A stretch of 64,000 bases of DNA from Bradyrhizobium canariense. GTDB taxonomy: Bacteria; Pseudomonadota; Alphaproteobacteria; Rhizobiales; Xanthobacteraceae. Where the stretch lies: the NCBI RefSeq assembly GCF_900105125.1, contig NZ_LT629750.1, positions 1,550,001 to 1,614,000 on the forward strand. The letters run 5' to 3'. The position numbers were made by a program, and so were the translations under genes. Numbering within the stretch: position 1 is the first letter of the stretch; each line of letters opens with the position of its first letter. The notes below the pieces were generated by a model, which was not told the origin of the DNA, ran no database searches, and saw only the letters and a program-made list of their open reading frames with translations. Positions 7,729 through 15,424 of the stretch are shown one piece after another.

Positions 7729-9249
7729 CTAGCGGCGAAAACTCTTGATTTCGGATACGCTGCCGTCGCGATAGGTCAACTCCACCGAGACCGATTTGGT
7801 TGCCGGCGGCAGCTTGAGAAAAGGCACCGCGTCGCTTGGAATGACGCTGGGATCTTTGGGATCGCAGGGCGGCATTTTCAGAACCTTGTCGGGCACCGTC
7901 GTATCGATGCCGACACGCGCCTCGCGGATCGCGCAGCGGTACGACATCAGCTGCGTGTAATACACCAGCAACCCGTTGAACTCGCGAAACGACAGCCAGC
8001 TTGTCGCGGTCATGTCGAGGATCTTTCGCTGGTCATGTATCAGTGCCGCCTCCGGGTCGAACCTGATGGGAAACGGCCCGTGCAGCTCGCCTGCCGCATC
8101 GACGTAACGGACTTCAATGGTGGCCGCCGGCGCATCGGCAGCAAGCTCGATCGACGGATTGGGCATCCGCTTGCGCGTCCGGGGATCGAGCGTGTCCAGG
8201 AATCCGGTCTCGCGGAATTCGCCGGCATCGCCCATTCGCCAGGAAATCCCCAGCGCCGGGTCGACAATCGAGAACACCACGGTCCAGCCGCCATTGTGGC
8301 GGGAGAACATCGCGATCGGCGCATTGACGGAGTCGCTTGGCGGGGTGCGCGGCACCGATACCGGCGGCAATGCCGCGACCTTCTGTGGCGGCTCGACCGG
8401 TTTTGAGGTTTCCTTGGCCGCCTCTGGCGGTCCCTTGTCCACGCCATTGAGGAAGACGTCGTCGACCATCTGGTCGAAATAAACCGGGATCTGTTTGTGG
8501 CTGACGGTCTCTGCCATCTCGCTGACGATCCGGCGCGTGTGCTGGGCGACCTGGACCAGATTCTCGCCGGGCTTTAGCAGTTCCTTGGCAAAGGTGCGGG
8601 TGAATACCGAATTGGGGTTGTCGTCGCTGTTCGACAACCGATCGAGCGCGGTCTGCCGTGGACCTGCGGAAAATACCGAGAACACCCCCTCCGGCAATTG
8701 CGTCATCGGCGCGAGCCCACCGCCACCCGCCAAAGCGCGGGTGCCGGAGCGCTCGAACGGATTGTTGCGACAGGCGTCGAACACGAGAATAGCCGTGCGC
8801 ACGTTCTTGTTCTGCAGGCGTTCGATAATACGGTCGGCGAGCACGGAAGCGTCGCGGACCAGTTCCTCCTGGCCTTCGCCCGCAGCGGGCACGTCGATCG
8901 GCAGCAGAAAGTTCTGGCCGGCGATTTCGAACCCGTGTCCGGCATAGAAGAAGAATGCGGTATCGCCGGGATCGACCGCCTTGTCGAACGCCAGCAGGCT
9001 CTCGCTGAACGCCTGGCGGGTCTGGTTCTCCGCCACCATCACCGTAAAGCCCAATTGCTTGAGCGTATCGCCCATGGTGCGGGCGTCGTTGACCGCCTTC
9101 TGCAACTTGGGAACGTTCTTGTAGTCATTGTTGCCGATCACAAGCGCGACGCGCTTTTCGGCATGCGCGGGCGCGGCGAGTGCCAGCAACGACGCCGCGA
9201 GGCTCCAGACCAACGCGGCTCTGAACCGTAACCAATTCGTCATCCGCAT
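7729..9249 (-). CDS. Secreted caspase-fold (peptidase C14) protein with a C-terminal domain of unknown function
   Basis: 506 residues. A signal peptide (about 1-30, ending APAHAEK) sends it to the periplasm. The caspase-like domain starts RVALVIGNNDY and carries the His-Cys dyad: His105 in FFFYAGHGFEI and Cys160 in VFDACRNNPF. The QIPVYF segment near residue 255 closes this domain. A proline-rich linker (about 270-305) leads to a roughly 190-residue C-terminal region with beta-rich composition and an internal Cys pair. An in-frame ATG two codons downstream (9243) is an alternative start. Proteobacterial caspase homologues are widespread but poorly characterised; the protease specificity and partner are unknown. 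No toxin or defence gene is nearby. Confidence 0.85.
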   Translation of the reverse strand: MRMTNWLRFRAALVWSLAASLLALAAPAHAEKRVALVIGNNDYKNVPKLQKAVNDARTMGDTLKQLGFTVMVAENQTRQAFSESLLAFDKAVDPGDTAFFFYAGHGFEIAGQNFLLPIDVPAAGEGQEELVRDASVLADRIIERLQNKNVRTAILVFDACRNNPFERSGTRALAGGGGLAPMTQLPEGVFSVFSAGPRQTALDRLSNSDDNPNSVFTRTFAKELLKPGENLVQVAQHTRRIVSEMAETVSHKQIPVYFDQMVDDVFLNGVDKGPPEAAKETSKPVEPPQKVAALPPVSVPRTPPSDSVNAPIAMFSRHNGGWTVVFSIVDPALGISWRMGDAGEFRETGFLDTLDPRTRKRMPNPSIELAADAPAATIEVRYVDAAGELHGPFPIRFDPEAALIHDQRKILDMTATSWLSFREFNGLLVYYTQLMSYRCAIREARVGIDTTVPDKVLKMPPCDPKDPSVIPSDAVPFLKLPPATKSVSVELTYRDGSVSEIKSFRR

Positions 9250-9321
9250 CCGCCCTGCCCGATTTATCCCCGGCTTGCGCCACCCGCTAATGTCTGTAGT
9301 CAGCCGACCGGTATCGCCGGT

Positions 9322-9698
9322 TCAATCCAGCACCGCGGTCCGGCGGCCCCACCTCAGAATCAAGGGTGAGGCAAAGTTGAGGGCGAGCGACCACAGCGCG
9401 ACGCGCGAATTCACAAAGCTCAGCGCAATGGCCAGCAGCGATGTCGCGATCAATAAAACCGCCGACATCTGCCGGCGGCGCAAGTGATCGCCCTCTTCCA
9501 GATGCGGCGTGATGGCAATAAGGCGCATGCCGACCGCGGCGATCAACAGCGTATGGCCGGCATAAAGCCAGATCGCCGGCGGAAAATGCGCAAACTGGGA
9601 TGAAAATCATCCGGCAGGCGGACATCCAGGATCAACAGCGTCATGGCGACGCCGAAAATTCCATCGCTGAGCGTATCGAGACGCGCCTTTGAAAACAT
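9322..9698 (-). pseudogene. Decayed TMEM175/DUF1211 potassium-channel-like gene
   Basis: An ATG at 9698 behind GGGGAGAGGTAC opens a frame reading MFSKARLDTLSDGIFGVAMT and LLILDVRLPDDFHP, the first helix of the TMEM175/DUF1211 family (RxDxxSDGIF). That frame then stops at about 9547. One base later in phase, a second frame continues QFAHFPPAIWLYAGHTLLI and on to 9322 with two more hydrophobic helices like the C-terminal half of the family. The phase change falls at the G run 9597-9599 (minus-strand CCC). The joined protein would be only about 125 residues, and family helices 2-3 are missing, so this looks like an internal deletion with frame loss rather than a simple sequencing error. Family members conduct potassium in membranes. 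Confidence 0.7.
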
Positions 9699-10017
9699 GT
9701 ACCTCTCCCCCCGGAACACGCCTATTGGCCCTTCAGTACACGCGCCGCATCAGCCATTTGAAAGCCGAATGACAAACGGCCCGTTATTTGTGCGAAAACA
9801 TTAAGCTTTTTCGGCCATTTGGCTCGCTACCAGATTGACTTTGGCCATTTCGACCCTATCTTCCGGCTCAACGCGGCCTTGGATCGAAACGCGATTCCCT
9901 GGTTTGCCGCTCGTCAGCGTAAGTCAGAGCCCCCAGCTTAAAGCGCGCCGTTTCGGGGGCTAAACGCGACAGCCTTTTTACCCTCGATTCCGAACGGCGG
10001 TGTCGACTAGAGGCTCA
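9699..10017. other. Intergenic region before the RNA helicase gene
   Basis: 319 bases between the divergent decayed channel gene and the helicase. It is more AT-rich at 9770-9870 than the coding DNA. Apart from the promoter candidate described separately I see no gene, repeat or terminator. Confidence 0.6.
9835..9862 (+). promoter_or_regulatory. Candidate sigma-70 promoter for the RNA helicase
   Basis: TTGACT (9835-9840), a 16-base spacer, then TATCTT (9857-9862). This would start transcription about 150 bases before the helicase ATG, leaving a sizeable 5' leader. Confidence 0.45.
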
Positions 10018-11442
10018 ATGTCTTTTTCCCATCTTGGCTTATCCGACAAGGTGCTCGCCGCCGTTGCGGCCACCGGTTACACCACCCCGACCCCCATCCA
10101 GGAACAGGCGATTCCTCACGTTCTGGCCCGCCGAGACGTCCTCGGCATCGCCCAGACCGGCACCGGCAAGACCGCTGCCTTCGTCCTTCCCATGCTCACC
10201 ATGCTGGAAAAGGGCCGCGCCCGCGCCCGAATGCCACGCACCCTGATCCTTGAACCGACGCGCGAACTCGCCGCGCAGGTGAAGGAGAATTTCGATAAAT
10301 ACGGCGCCGGCCAGAAGCTCAACGTGGCTTTGTTGATCGGCGGCGTCTCGTTCGGCGACCAGGACACCAAATTGACGCGCGGCGTCGACGTGCTGATCGC
10401 AACGCCAGGCCGGCTGCTCGATCACACCGAGCGCGGCGGCCTTCTGCTCACCGGCGTCGAACTGCTGGTGATCGACGAAGCCGACCGCATGCTCGACATG
10501 GGTTTCATTCCGGACATCGAGCGCATCTGCAAGATGATTCCATTTACCCGGCAGACGCTGTTTTTCACGGCTACGATGCCTCCCGAAATCCGCCGTATCA
10601 CTGAAGCTTTCCTGCACAATCCCGAGAAGGTCGAAGTTTCCAGGCCCGCCACCACGGCCGTCGGCGTGTCCCAGTTTCAGGTCGCGGTTGGCCGCGAGCC
10701 GCACGAGAAACGCGAAATACTGCGCCGCCTGCTTCGCGACGCCAAGGACCTCCAGAACGCCATCATCTTCTGCAACCGCAAACGCGAAGTGGCGCTGTTG
10801 TACAAGTCGCTGCAGAAGCACGGCTTCAGCGTCGGCGCCCTGCACGGCGACATGGATCAGTCGGCACGCACCGCGGCCCTCGATCAATTCCGCAAGGGTG
10901 AGATTCCGCTACTGGTTGCGTCCGACGTCGCGGCCCGTGGCCTCGATATTCCCGCAGTGAGCCACGTCTTCAATTTCGACGTCCCGCATCACGCCGACGA
11001 CTACGTCCACCGCATTGGCCGCACCGGCCGCGCCGGCCGCGCCGGCACGGCGATTTCCATCGTCACCCCGCTCGACCAGAAATCGGTGGTCGCGATCGAA
11101 AAGCTGATCGGACAAACCATTCCTCGTACCGACAGCGGTGTCGAGGCCCAGCCGGTGGATGACCCGACTGCGGCGCCCAGTAACGGCAATGAAAAGCCAC
11201 GTGACGCACATGCGCGCGAGGGTTCGCGCGGCGGCCGAAAACCCCGCCGTGAGCGAGAACCGCGACGCTCCAACGGCGGCGGCCGAAGTCCCGCCGCGCC
11301 CCAGCCACAGGCTGCCGCCCCGCGTCCGCCTTCGATCGGCCGTGCCGAGGCGCCGTCCGTCCCGCGCGATGCGGCATCGGAGCCTGCCGATCACTCGCAT
11401 CTTCCAGCATTCCTGCTCCGGCCTGTTCGCGCCCGCGTCTAG
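10018..11442 (+). CDS. rhlE: DEAD-box ATP-dependent RNA helicase, RhlE type
   Basis: 474 residues from the ATG at 10018 (MSFSHLGL, behind AGAGG); a GTG at 10000 is in frame but lacks a ribosome site. Motifs in order: Q motif TPTPIQEQAIP, Walker A AQTGTGKT at 45-52, PTRELAAQ, TPGRLLDH, DEAD at 153-156, TATMP (the SAT equivalent), then the second RecA-like domain with VASDVAARGLDIP and HRIGRTGRAGR. The last 100 residues are Arg/Pro/Ala-rich and likely disordered, as in RhlE proteins that bind RNA or the degradosome. It unwinds structured RNA in ribosome assembly and RNA decay, often in the cold. A hairpin repeat lies 8 bases past the stop. Confidence 0.92.
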   Translation: MSFSHLGLSDKVLAAVAATGYTTPTPIQEQAIPHVLARRDVLGIAQTGTGKTAAFVLPMLTMLEKGRARARMPRTLILEPTRELAAQVKENFDKYGAGQKLNVALLIGGVSFGDQDTKLTRGVDVLIATPGRLLDHTERGGLLLTGVELLVIDEADRMLDMGFIPDIERICKMIPFTRQTLFFTATMPPEIRRITEAFLHNPEKVEVSRPATTAVGVSQFQVAVGREPHEKREILRRLLRDAKDLQNAIIFCNRKREVALLYKSLQKHGFSVGALHGDMDQSARTAALDQFRKGEIPLLVASDVAARGLDIPAVSHVFNFDVPHHADDYVHRIGRTGRAGRAGTAISIVTPLDQKSVVAIEKLIGQTIPRTDSGVEAQPVDDPTAAPSNGNEKPRDAHAREGSRGGRKPRREREPRRSNGGGRSPAAPQPQAAAPRPPSIGRAEAPSVPRDAASEPADHSHLPAFLLRPVRARV

Positions 11443-11450
11443 AACCCGTC

Positions 11451-11520
11451 CGGTTCTGATTGAGCAGAACCGGGCCCTCGTTCCTTGGTTTGACGCATCT
11501 CCACGCGAAGCTGGTGGCCA
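11451..11520 (+). repeat. Dispersed palindromic repeat, copy 1
   Basis: CGGTTCTGAT-tga-gCAGAACCG hairpin (11451-11472) followed by a conserved trailer ...TTGGTTTGACGCATCTCCACGCGAAGC. It matches the element at 61751 in hairpin and trailer. Both copies sit within ten bases of a stop codon, so they may also act as 3' ends. Confidence 0.7.
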
Positions 11521-11651
11521 CCGGCGCATCAAGTACCAGAATGGAACCCGTTTACCCGCCGTTCACTCTCATCCGTTAGCTTAACCGCAATATTTCTAGA
11601 TATTGCGTTTGGCGACGACGGGCAGGACGCCCGCTATTTGGGGACAAGAAC

Positions 11652-12710
11652 GTGCTCGACGAACACGAACGCACGCTGGCCTTCGCGGAAGTCGCGCTCG
11701 GCCAGATCAAATCGCTTCGCCAGACCGCCATCCCCCGCAATTATGAGATCTGGTACGTCTACGCGACCGGGTACAATTCGCCCCTCAACAAGATCATCAA
11801 CGAGACGCTGACCCGCAACGGCAAACTGACCGAGGCCGATCTCGAGCAGATCTACGAAACCTATCTTTCCCAGATCAAGACCACCGACCGCATCGACAAG
11901 GTCGGCGCGCGCGTGATCGGGGAAATCGACGACGTGATGACCCTCATCACTGACGCCCTTGCAGTATCGGCCAGCTACGAGGAAAGCCTGTCGGGCGCGA
12001 CTGAAAAACTTTCTTCCGCCAAGAACCGCGACCAGCTCAAGCCGATCATCGAATTGCTGCTGCGGTCCACCCGCGAAATGCGCGAGACCAACAAGGCGCT
12101 GGAAGACCGGCTACAGCTCTCGAAAACAGAGATCAGCAATCTGCAGCAAAGCCTCGATGCCATCAGGGCGGAGAGCCTGACCGACCCCCTCACCGGCCTC
12201 GGCAATCGCAAATATTTCGATCGCTCGATCGAGCGCGCCGTCGAGAATGCGCTCGCGACCGGCGAGCCGCTTTCGCTGCTGATGTTCGACATCGATCACT
12301 TCAAATCGTTCAACGACTCCTACGGTCACTTGACCGGGGATCAGGTTCTGCGCCTGGTCGGCATGTCGCTTAAACAGACCATCAAAGGCCAGGACATCAC
12401 CGCGCGCTACGGCGGCGAGGAATTCGCGGTCGTGCTGCCCAATACCGCGCTGCGCCAGGCGCTGACCGTTGCCGATCACATCCGCCGAGCCATCATGGCG
12501 AAAGAGTTGAAGAAAAAATCGACCGGAGAAATCCTCGGTCGCGTCACCATCTCGGTCGGCGTTTCCATACTCAAGCCCGGCGACGACACCGATTCGCTGA
12601 TCGAACGCGCGGATGCCTGCCTCTACGCCGCCAAGCGCAACGGCCGCAACCGCGTCATCTGCGAAGTCGATCCGGAATATGTTGCCGACGCGCGAAATCA
12701 GGTTGCGTGA
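11652..12710 (+). CDS. Diguanylate cyclase (GGDEF domain)
   Basis: 352 residues from a GTG start; no other start fits. Residues 1-150 are a predicted all-helical cytoplasmic region without transmembrane segments, ending in a coiled-coil-like stretch (LEDRLQLSKTEISNLQQSL). The GGDEF domain follows: DPLTGLGNRKYFD opens it, MFDIDHFKSFND binds metal, and the active-site signature is GGEEF at residues 254-258. It makes cyclic di-GMP from two GTP. The product-inhibition I-site, normally RxxD five residues before the signature, reads KGQD (245-248), so feedback control may be weakened. No EAL domain. The input signal is unknown. Confidence 0.9.
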   Translation: MLDEHERTLAFAEVALGQIKSLRQTAIPRNYEIWYVYATGYNSPLNKIINETLTRNGKLTEADLEQIYETYLSQIKTTDRIDKVGARVIGEIDDVMTLITDALAVSASYEESLSGATEKLSSAKNRDQLKPIIELLLRSTREMRETNKALEDRLQLSKTEISNLQQSLDAIRAESLTDPLTGLGNRKYFDRSIERAVENALATGEPLSLLMFDIDHFKSFNDSYGHLTGDQVLRLVGMSLKQTIKGQDITARYGGEEFAVVLPNTALRQALTVADHIRRAIMAKELKKKSTGEILGRVTISVGVSILKPGDDTDSLIERADACLYAAKRNGRNRVICEVDPEYVADARNQVA

Positions 12711-12726
12711 ACGCAATCAGGACGCG

Positions 12727-13194
12727 CTAACTTCTTTTCTTCCAAATCTTCTTTTTTAGACCGTCCTTCTTTTTTAGACCGTCCTTCGCGCTCTTTTTCT
12801 TTTTGGCGGCAGGCCCTGTAGCAGCAGCCTTTTTGGTTGCGGCTTTGCCCGCCTTGCGCACTTTCGGACGCTTGCGCAGGGCTGCGCGCTGCGCCGCCGC
12901 CAGCGCCGCCCTTGCCCAATCCGTCAATTCCTCCGGATCGTCAAAAAGCCGCGCCGGCAATTGCCAGTAGGAGCCGACCGTCACGGTCTTGGCCCTGGTT
13001 TGATATTGAAACGGTTTTGAACCTTCCGCCTCGAATTGCGCAATGGTTTGGTCGTCAGCGCGGAAATACAGACCCGCGCGCAGCGCCATGGCGAAGTTGG
13101 TACCGTCAACCGAAATGCCGAAACCCGAGAACATCGGGCGGATCGTCACCGGGCCGAAGTCGGCAAACAGGTCGATCAGGAAATCGCGGTCCAT
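12727..13194 (-). CDS. TfoX N-terminal domain protein with lysine-rich tail
   Basis: 155 residues. Residues 1-95 match the TfoX/Sxy N-terminal domain (MDRDFLIDLFADFGPVTIRP, then MFSGFGISVDGTNFAM and ARLFDDPEEL). The C-terminal TfoX helix-hairpin domain is absent; instead residues 105-155 are Lys/Ala-rich, resembling histone-like tails and likely to bind nucleic acid. The tail includes a duplicated KKDGLK block made by an 18-base tandem repeat. In Gammaproteobacteria TfoX drives competence, but single-domain rhizobial homologues have no proven role. It lies downstream of the suf cluster on the same strand, separated by a palindromic repeat, so cotranscription is doubtful. Confidence 0.85.
   Translation of the reverse strand: MDRDFLIDLFADFGPVTIRPMFSGFGISVDGTNFAMALRAGLYFRADDQTIAQFEAEGSKPFQYQTRAKTVTVGSYWQLPARLFDDPEELTDWARAALAAAQRAALRKRPKVRKAGKAATKKAAATGPAAKKKKSAKDGLKKKDGLKKKIWKKRS
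12748..12783 (-). repeat. 18-base perfect tandem duplication in the TfoX-like gene
   Basis: Two identical copies of CTTCTTTTTTAGACCGTC (plus strand), 12748-12765 and 12766-12783, each encoding six codons (reading D-G-L-K-K-K in phase). Each carries a six-T run, so copy number could slip without frame loss. Confidence 0.9.
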
Positions 13195-13213
13195 GCGCCG
13201 CTCACGTCCCTAT

Positions 13214-13336
13214 CCGTCGTCCCGGCGAAAGCCGCGATCCATACGCCGTGTCATTTCGTTAGGACACTATGGTCGACGAGGTCGTGTAAAATCAACCGCC
13301 GGTGATGATGGATCCAGGCGTTCACCGGGACGACGG
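13214..13336. repeat. Long imperfect inverted repeat (rhizobial intergenic element)
   Basis: The 29-base arm at 13214-13242 (CCGTCGTCCCGGCGAAAGCC...) pairs with 13308-13336 with few mismatches, around a 65-base centre. It fills the space between sufA and the TfoX-like gene. The arms resemble a repeat common in Bradyrhizobium-group intergenic DNA. Confidence 0.75.
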
Positions 13337-13341
13337 CGCGG

Positions 13342-13746
13342 TTAGATCTTGGCGGCCGTCAGTTGCACCGATTCGCCGCAGCCGCAGGCGCCGACCTGGT
13401 TGGGATTGTTGAAAATGAACTGCGCCGACATCTTGTCGGCCTTGTAGTCCATCTCAGTGCCGAGCAGGAACAATACCGCTTTGGGATCGACCAGGATCTT
13501 CACGCCCTTGTCCTCGACGACCTCGTCGGTCGGTCGGACTTCGTGGGCATATTCGACGGTGTAGGATTGCCCGGCGCAGCCGCCATTCTTGATGCCGACG
13601 CGCAAGCCGACGATCTCGGAGTCGGCGCGCCTGGTCAGTTCCTGGACCCGCTGCGCAGCCGCTTCGGTCAGCTTCATGACCTGCGGGCGGGGCCGCGGCT
13701 TGGGTTTCGAGGCGGATGTGGATGATGCAGGTGTCATGTCAGTCAT
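13342..13746 (-). CDS. sufA: Iron-sulfur carrier SufA (A-type, IscA/ErpA family)
   Basis: 134 residues from the ATG at 13746, which follows CAGGAATGACCAA; an upstream in-frame start at 13767 is possible. After a Pro/Lys/Arg-rich N-terminal extension (1-23), the A-type domain (MKLTEAAAQRVQELT) carries the three cluster-binding cysteines: Cys57 (NGGCAGQ) and Cys121/Cys123 (GACGCGES). It accepts Fe-S clusters from the SufBCD scaffold and passes them to apoproteins. It is the last gene of the suf cluster, 66 bases after the DUF59 gene. Its position makes SufA more likely than ErpA or IscA. Confidence 0.92.
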   Translation of the reverse strand: MTDMTPASSTSASKPKPRPRPQVMKLTEAAAQRVQELTRRADSEIVGLRVGIKNGGCAGQSYTVEYAHEVRPTDEVVEDKGVKILVDPKAVLFLLGTEMDYKADKMSAQFIFNNPNQVGACGCGESVQLTAAKI

Positions 13747-13812
13747 TTGGTCATTCCTGGCAGCCAATCAATATCGGCCATTTCCCTGAAACCCGTTAAG
13801 CTCTCTAACGCC

Positions 13813-14184
13813 TCACCACATATTGAGGACGAGGCGCGCCTCGTCGCTCATCCGGTCCGGCGACCAGGCCGGATCCCAAACCAGATTGACGTTGACGACG
13901 CCGACGCCGGGAACGCTGGCGACCGCGTTTTCCACCATCGTCGGCAATTCTCCCGCCGCCGGACAATTCGGCGTGGTCAGTGTCATGACGACGTCGACGC
14001 CGCGATCGTCCTTCAGATCGACCTTGTAGATCAGGCCGAGCTCATAGATATCGGCCGGAATTTCCGGATCGAACACCGTCTTGAGCGCAGCCACGATTTC
14101 GCCGCTGAGCCGCTCGGTCTCCTCCGGCGGCAGCGCCGAATGGGTTTCCATATTGCTGGTTTTGGCTTCGGCTGTGTCGGTCAT
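13813..14184 (-). CDS. DUF59/MIP18-family SUF accessory protein (SufT-like)
   Basis: 123 residues. After a 30-residue variable N-terminus comes the MIP18/DUF59 core: VFDPEIPADIYELGLIYKV, then VVMTLTTPNCPAAGELP with the conserved Cys, and a C-terminal NVNLVWDPAWSPDRMSDEAR. Such proteins help mature Fe-S proteins and are routinely encoded in suf operons, where they are called SufT or SufX. The start overlaps the sufS stop by four bases (ATGA), so translation is coupled. Mechanism remains incompletely known in the family. Confidence 0.9.
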   Translation of the reverse strand: MTDTAEAKTSNMETHSALPPEETERLSGEIVAALKTVFDPEIPADIYELGLIYKVDLKDDRGVDVVMTLTTPNCPAAGELPTMVENAVASVPGVGVVNVNLVWDPAWSPDRMSDEARLVLNMW

Positions 14185-15422
14185 GAAAACAATTCCCGTG
14201 CCTTGATGAGCGCCTGTGCCAGATGGTCGACTTCTTCGCGGGTATTATACATCCCGAACGAGGCACGGCACGTCGCCGTGACATTGAACCGCTCTAAAAG
14301 CGGCATCACGCAATGCGTGCCGGCGCGCACCGCGATCCCCTGCCGATCGATGACGGTCGCGACATCGTGCGGATGGGCGCCTTTCATTTCGAACGAAATC
14401 ACCGGGCCCTTGCCACGTGCGGTACCGATCAGACGCAGCGAATTGATCTCGCGCAGCCGTTCCTGGGCATAGGTCAGAAGGTCGTGTTCATGGGCCGCGA
14501 TCCGCTCCTTGCCGATCGAATTAACGTAATCGATCGCCGCACCCAGGCCGATCGCTTCCACAATCGCGGGCGTTCCGGCCTCGAATTTGTGCGGCGGATC
14601 GCCATATGTGACCCAATCCTTGGCGACCTCGCGGATCATCTCGCCGCCGCCATTGTAGGGACGCATCGCCACCAGATGCTCGTGCTTGGCATAGAGCGCG
14701 CCGATGCCGGTCGGACCGTATAATTTGTGTCCGGTGAAGACGTAGAAATCGCAATCGATATCCTGCACGTCGATCGCTAGATGGACGGCGGCCTGGCTGC
14801 CGTCGACCAGCACCGGGATGCCGCGCGCATGCGCAAGCTTCACCACGTCCTTCACCGGCACGATGGTGCCGAGCGCATTCGACATCTGCGTGATCGCCAC
14901 AAGCTTGGTGCGCGGCGTCAGCAGCTTCTCGAACTCGTCGATCAGGAAATTGCCCTCGTCGTCCACCGGGGCCCATTTGATGACGGCGCCGTGGCGCTCC
15001 CGAAGGAAATGCCAGGGTACGATATTGGAGTGGTGCTCCATGATCGAGAGCACGATCTCATCGCCCTGCCCGATGTTCGGCTCGCCCCAGGAGGAAGCCA
15101 CCAGGTTGATCGCCTCGGTGGCGTTGCGGGTGAAGATGATTTCCTCGTTGCGCCGTGCGTTGAGAAACGTCGCGACCTTGGCGCGGCCGCCCTCATAGGC
15201 TTCGGTCGCTGCATTGGCGAGGTAGTGCAATCCGCGATGGACGTTGGCGTATTCGCTTTTATAGGCCTCCGTCATGCGGTCGAGCACCGCGATGGGCTTT
15301 TGCGCCGAAGCCGCGTTGTCGAGATAGACCAGCTGCTTGCCATAGATCTTCAGCGCCAGCGCGGGGAAATCCTCCCTGACGCGCGCAACATCATATGAGC
15401 CGTTCAATACCGCCGGATGCAT
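14181..15422 (-). CDS. sufS: Cysteine desulfurase SufS (group II)
   Basis: 413 residues from the ATG at 15422, two bases after the sufD stop and preceded by GGAG; the open frame extends to 15446 but would overlap sufD. It is a PLP enzyme that removes sulfur from L-cysteine as an enzyme persulfide for Fe-S assembly. PLP lysine is Lys233 in TGHKLYGPTG. The catalytic Cys371 lies in RAGTHCVMPL, with the short RxGxHC loop that marks the SufS class, which normally needs a sulfur acceptor such as SufE or SufU. Neither acceptor gene is in this cluster. Coupled to sufD upstream and the DUF59 gene downstream. Confidence 0.94.
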   Translation of the reverse strand: MHPAVLNGSYDVARVREDFPALALKIYGKQLVYLDNAASAQKPIAVLDRMTEAYKSEYANVHRGLHYLANAATEAYEGGRAKVATFLNARRNEEIIFTRNATEAINLVASSWGEPNIGQGDEIVLSIMEHHSNIVPWHFLRERHGAVIKWAPVDDEGNFLIDEFEKLLTPRTKLVAITQMSNALGTIVPVKDVVKLAHARGIPVLVDGSQAAVHLAIDVQDIDCDFYVFTGHKLYGPTGIGALYAKHEHLVAMRPYNGGGEMIREVAKDWVTYGDPPHKFEAGTPAIVEAIGLGAAIDYVNSIGKERIAAHEHDLLTYAQERLREINSLRLIGTARGKGPVISFEMKGAHPHDVATVIDRQGIAVRAGTHCVMPLLERFNVTATCRASFGMYNTREEVDHLAQALIKARELFS

Positions 15423-15424
15423 AG

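Noticed and set aside
7729..9698. Abortive-infection defence unit built from the caspase and channel genes
   Set aside because: The caspase protein is exported, the channel gene is broken, and no sensor or nucleotide-signal gene is nearby.
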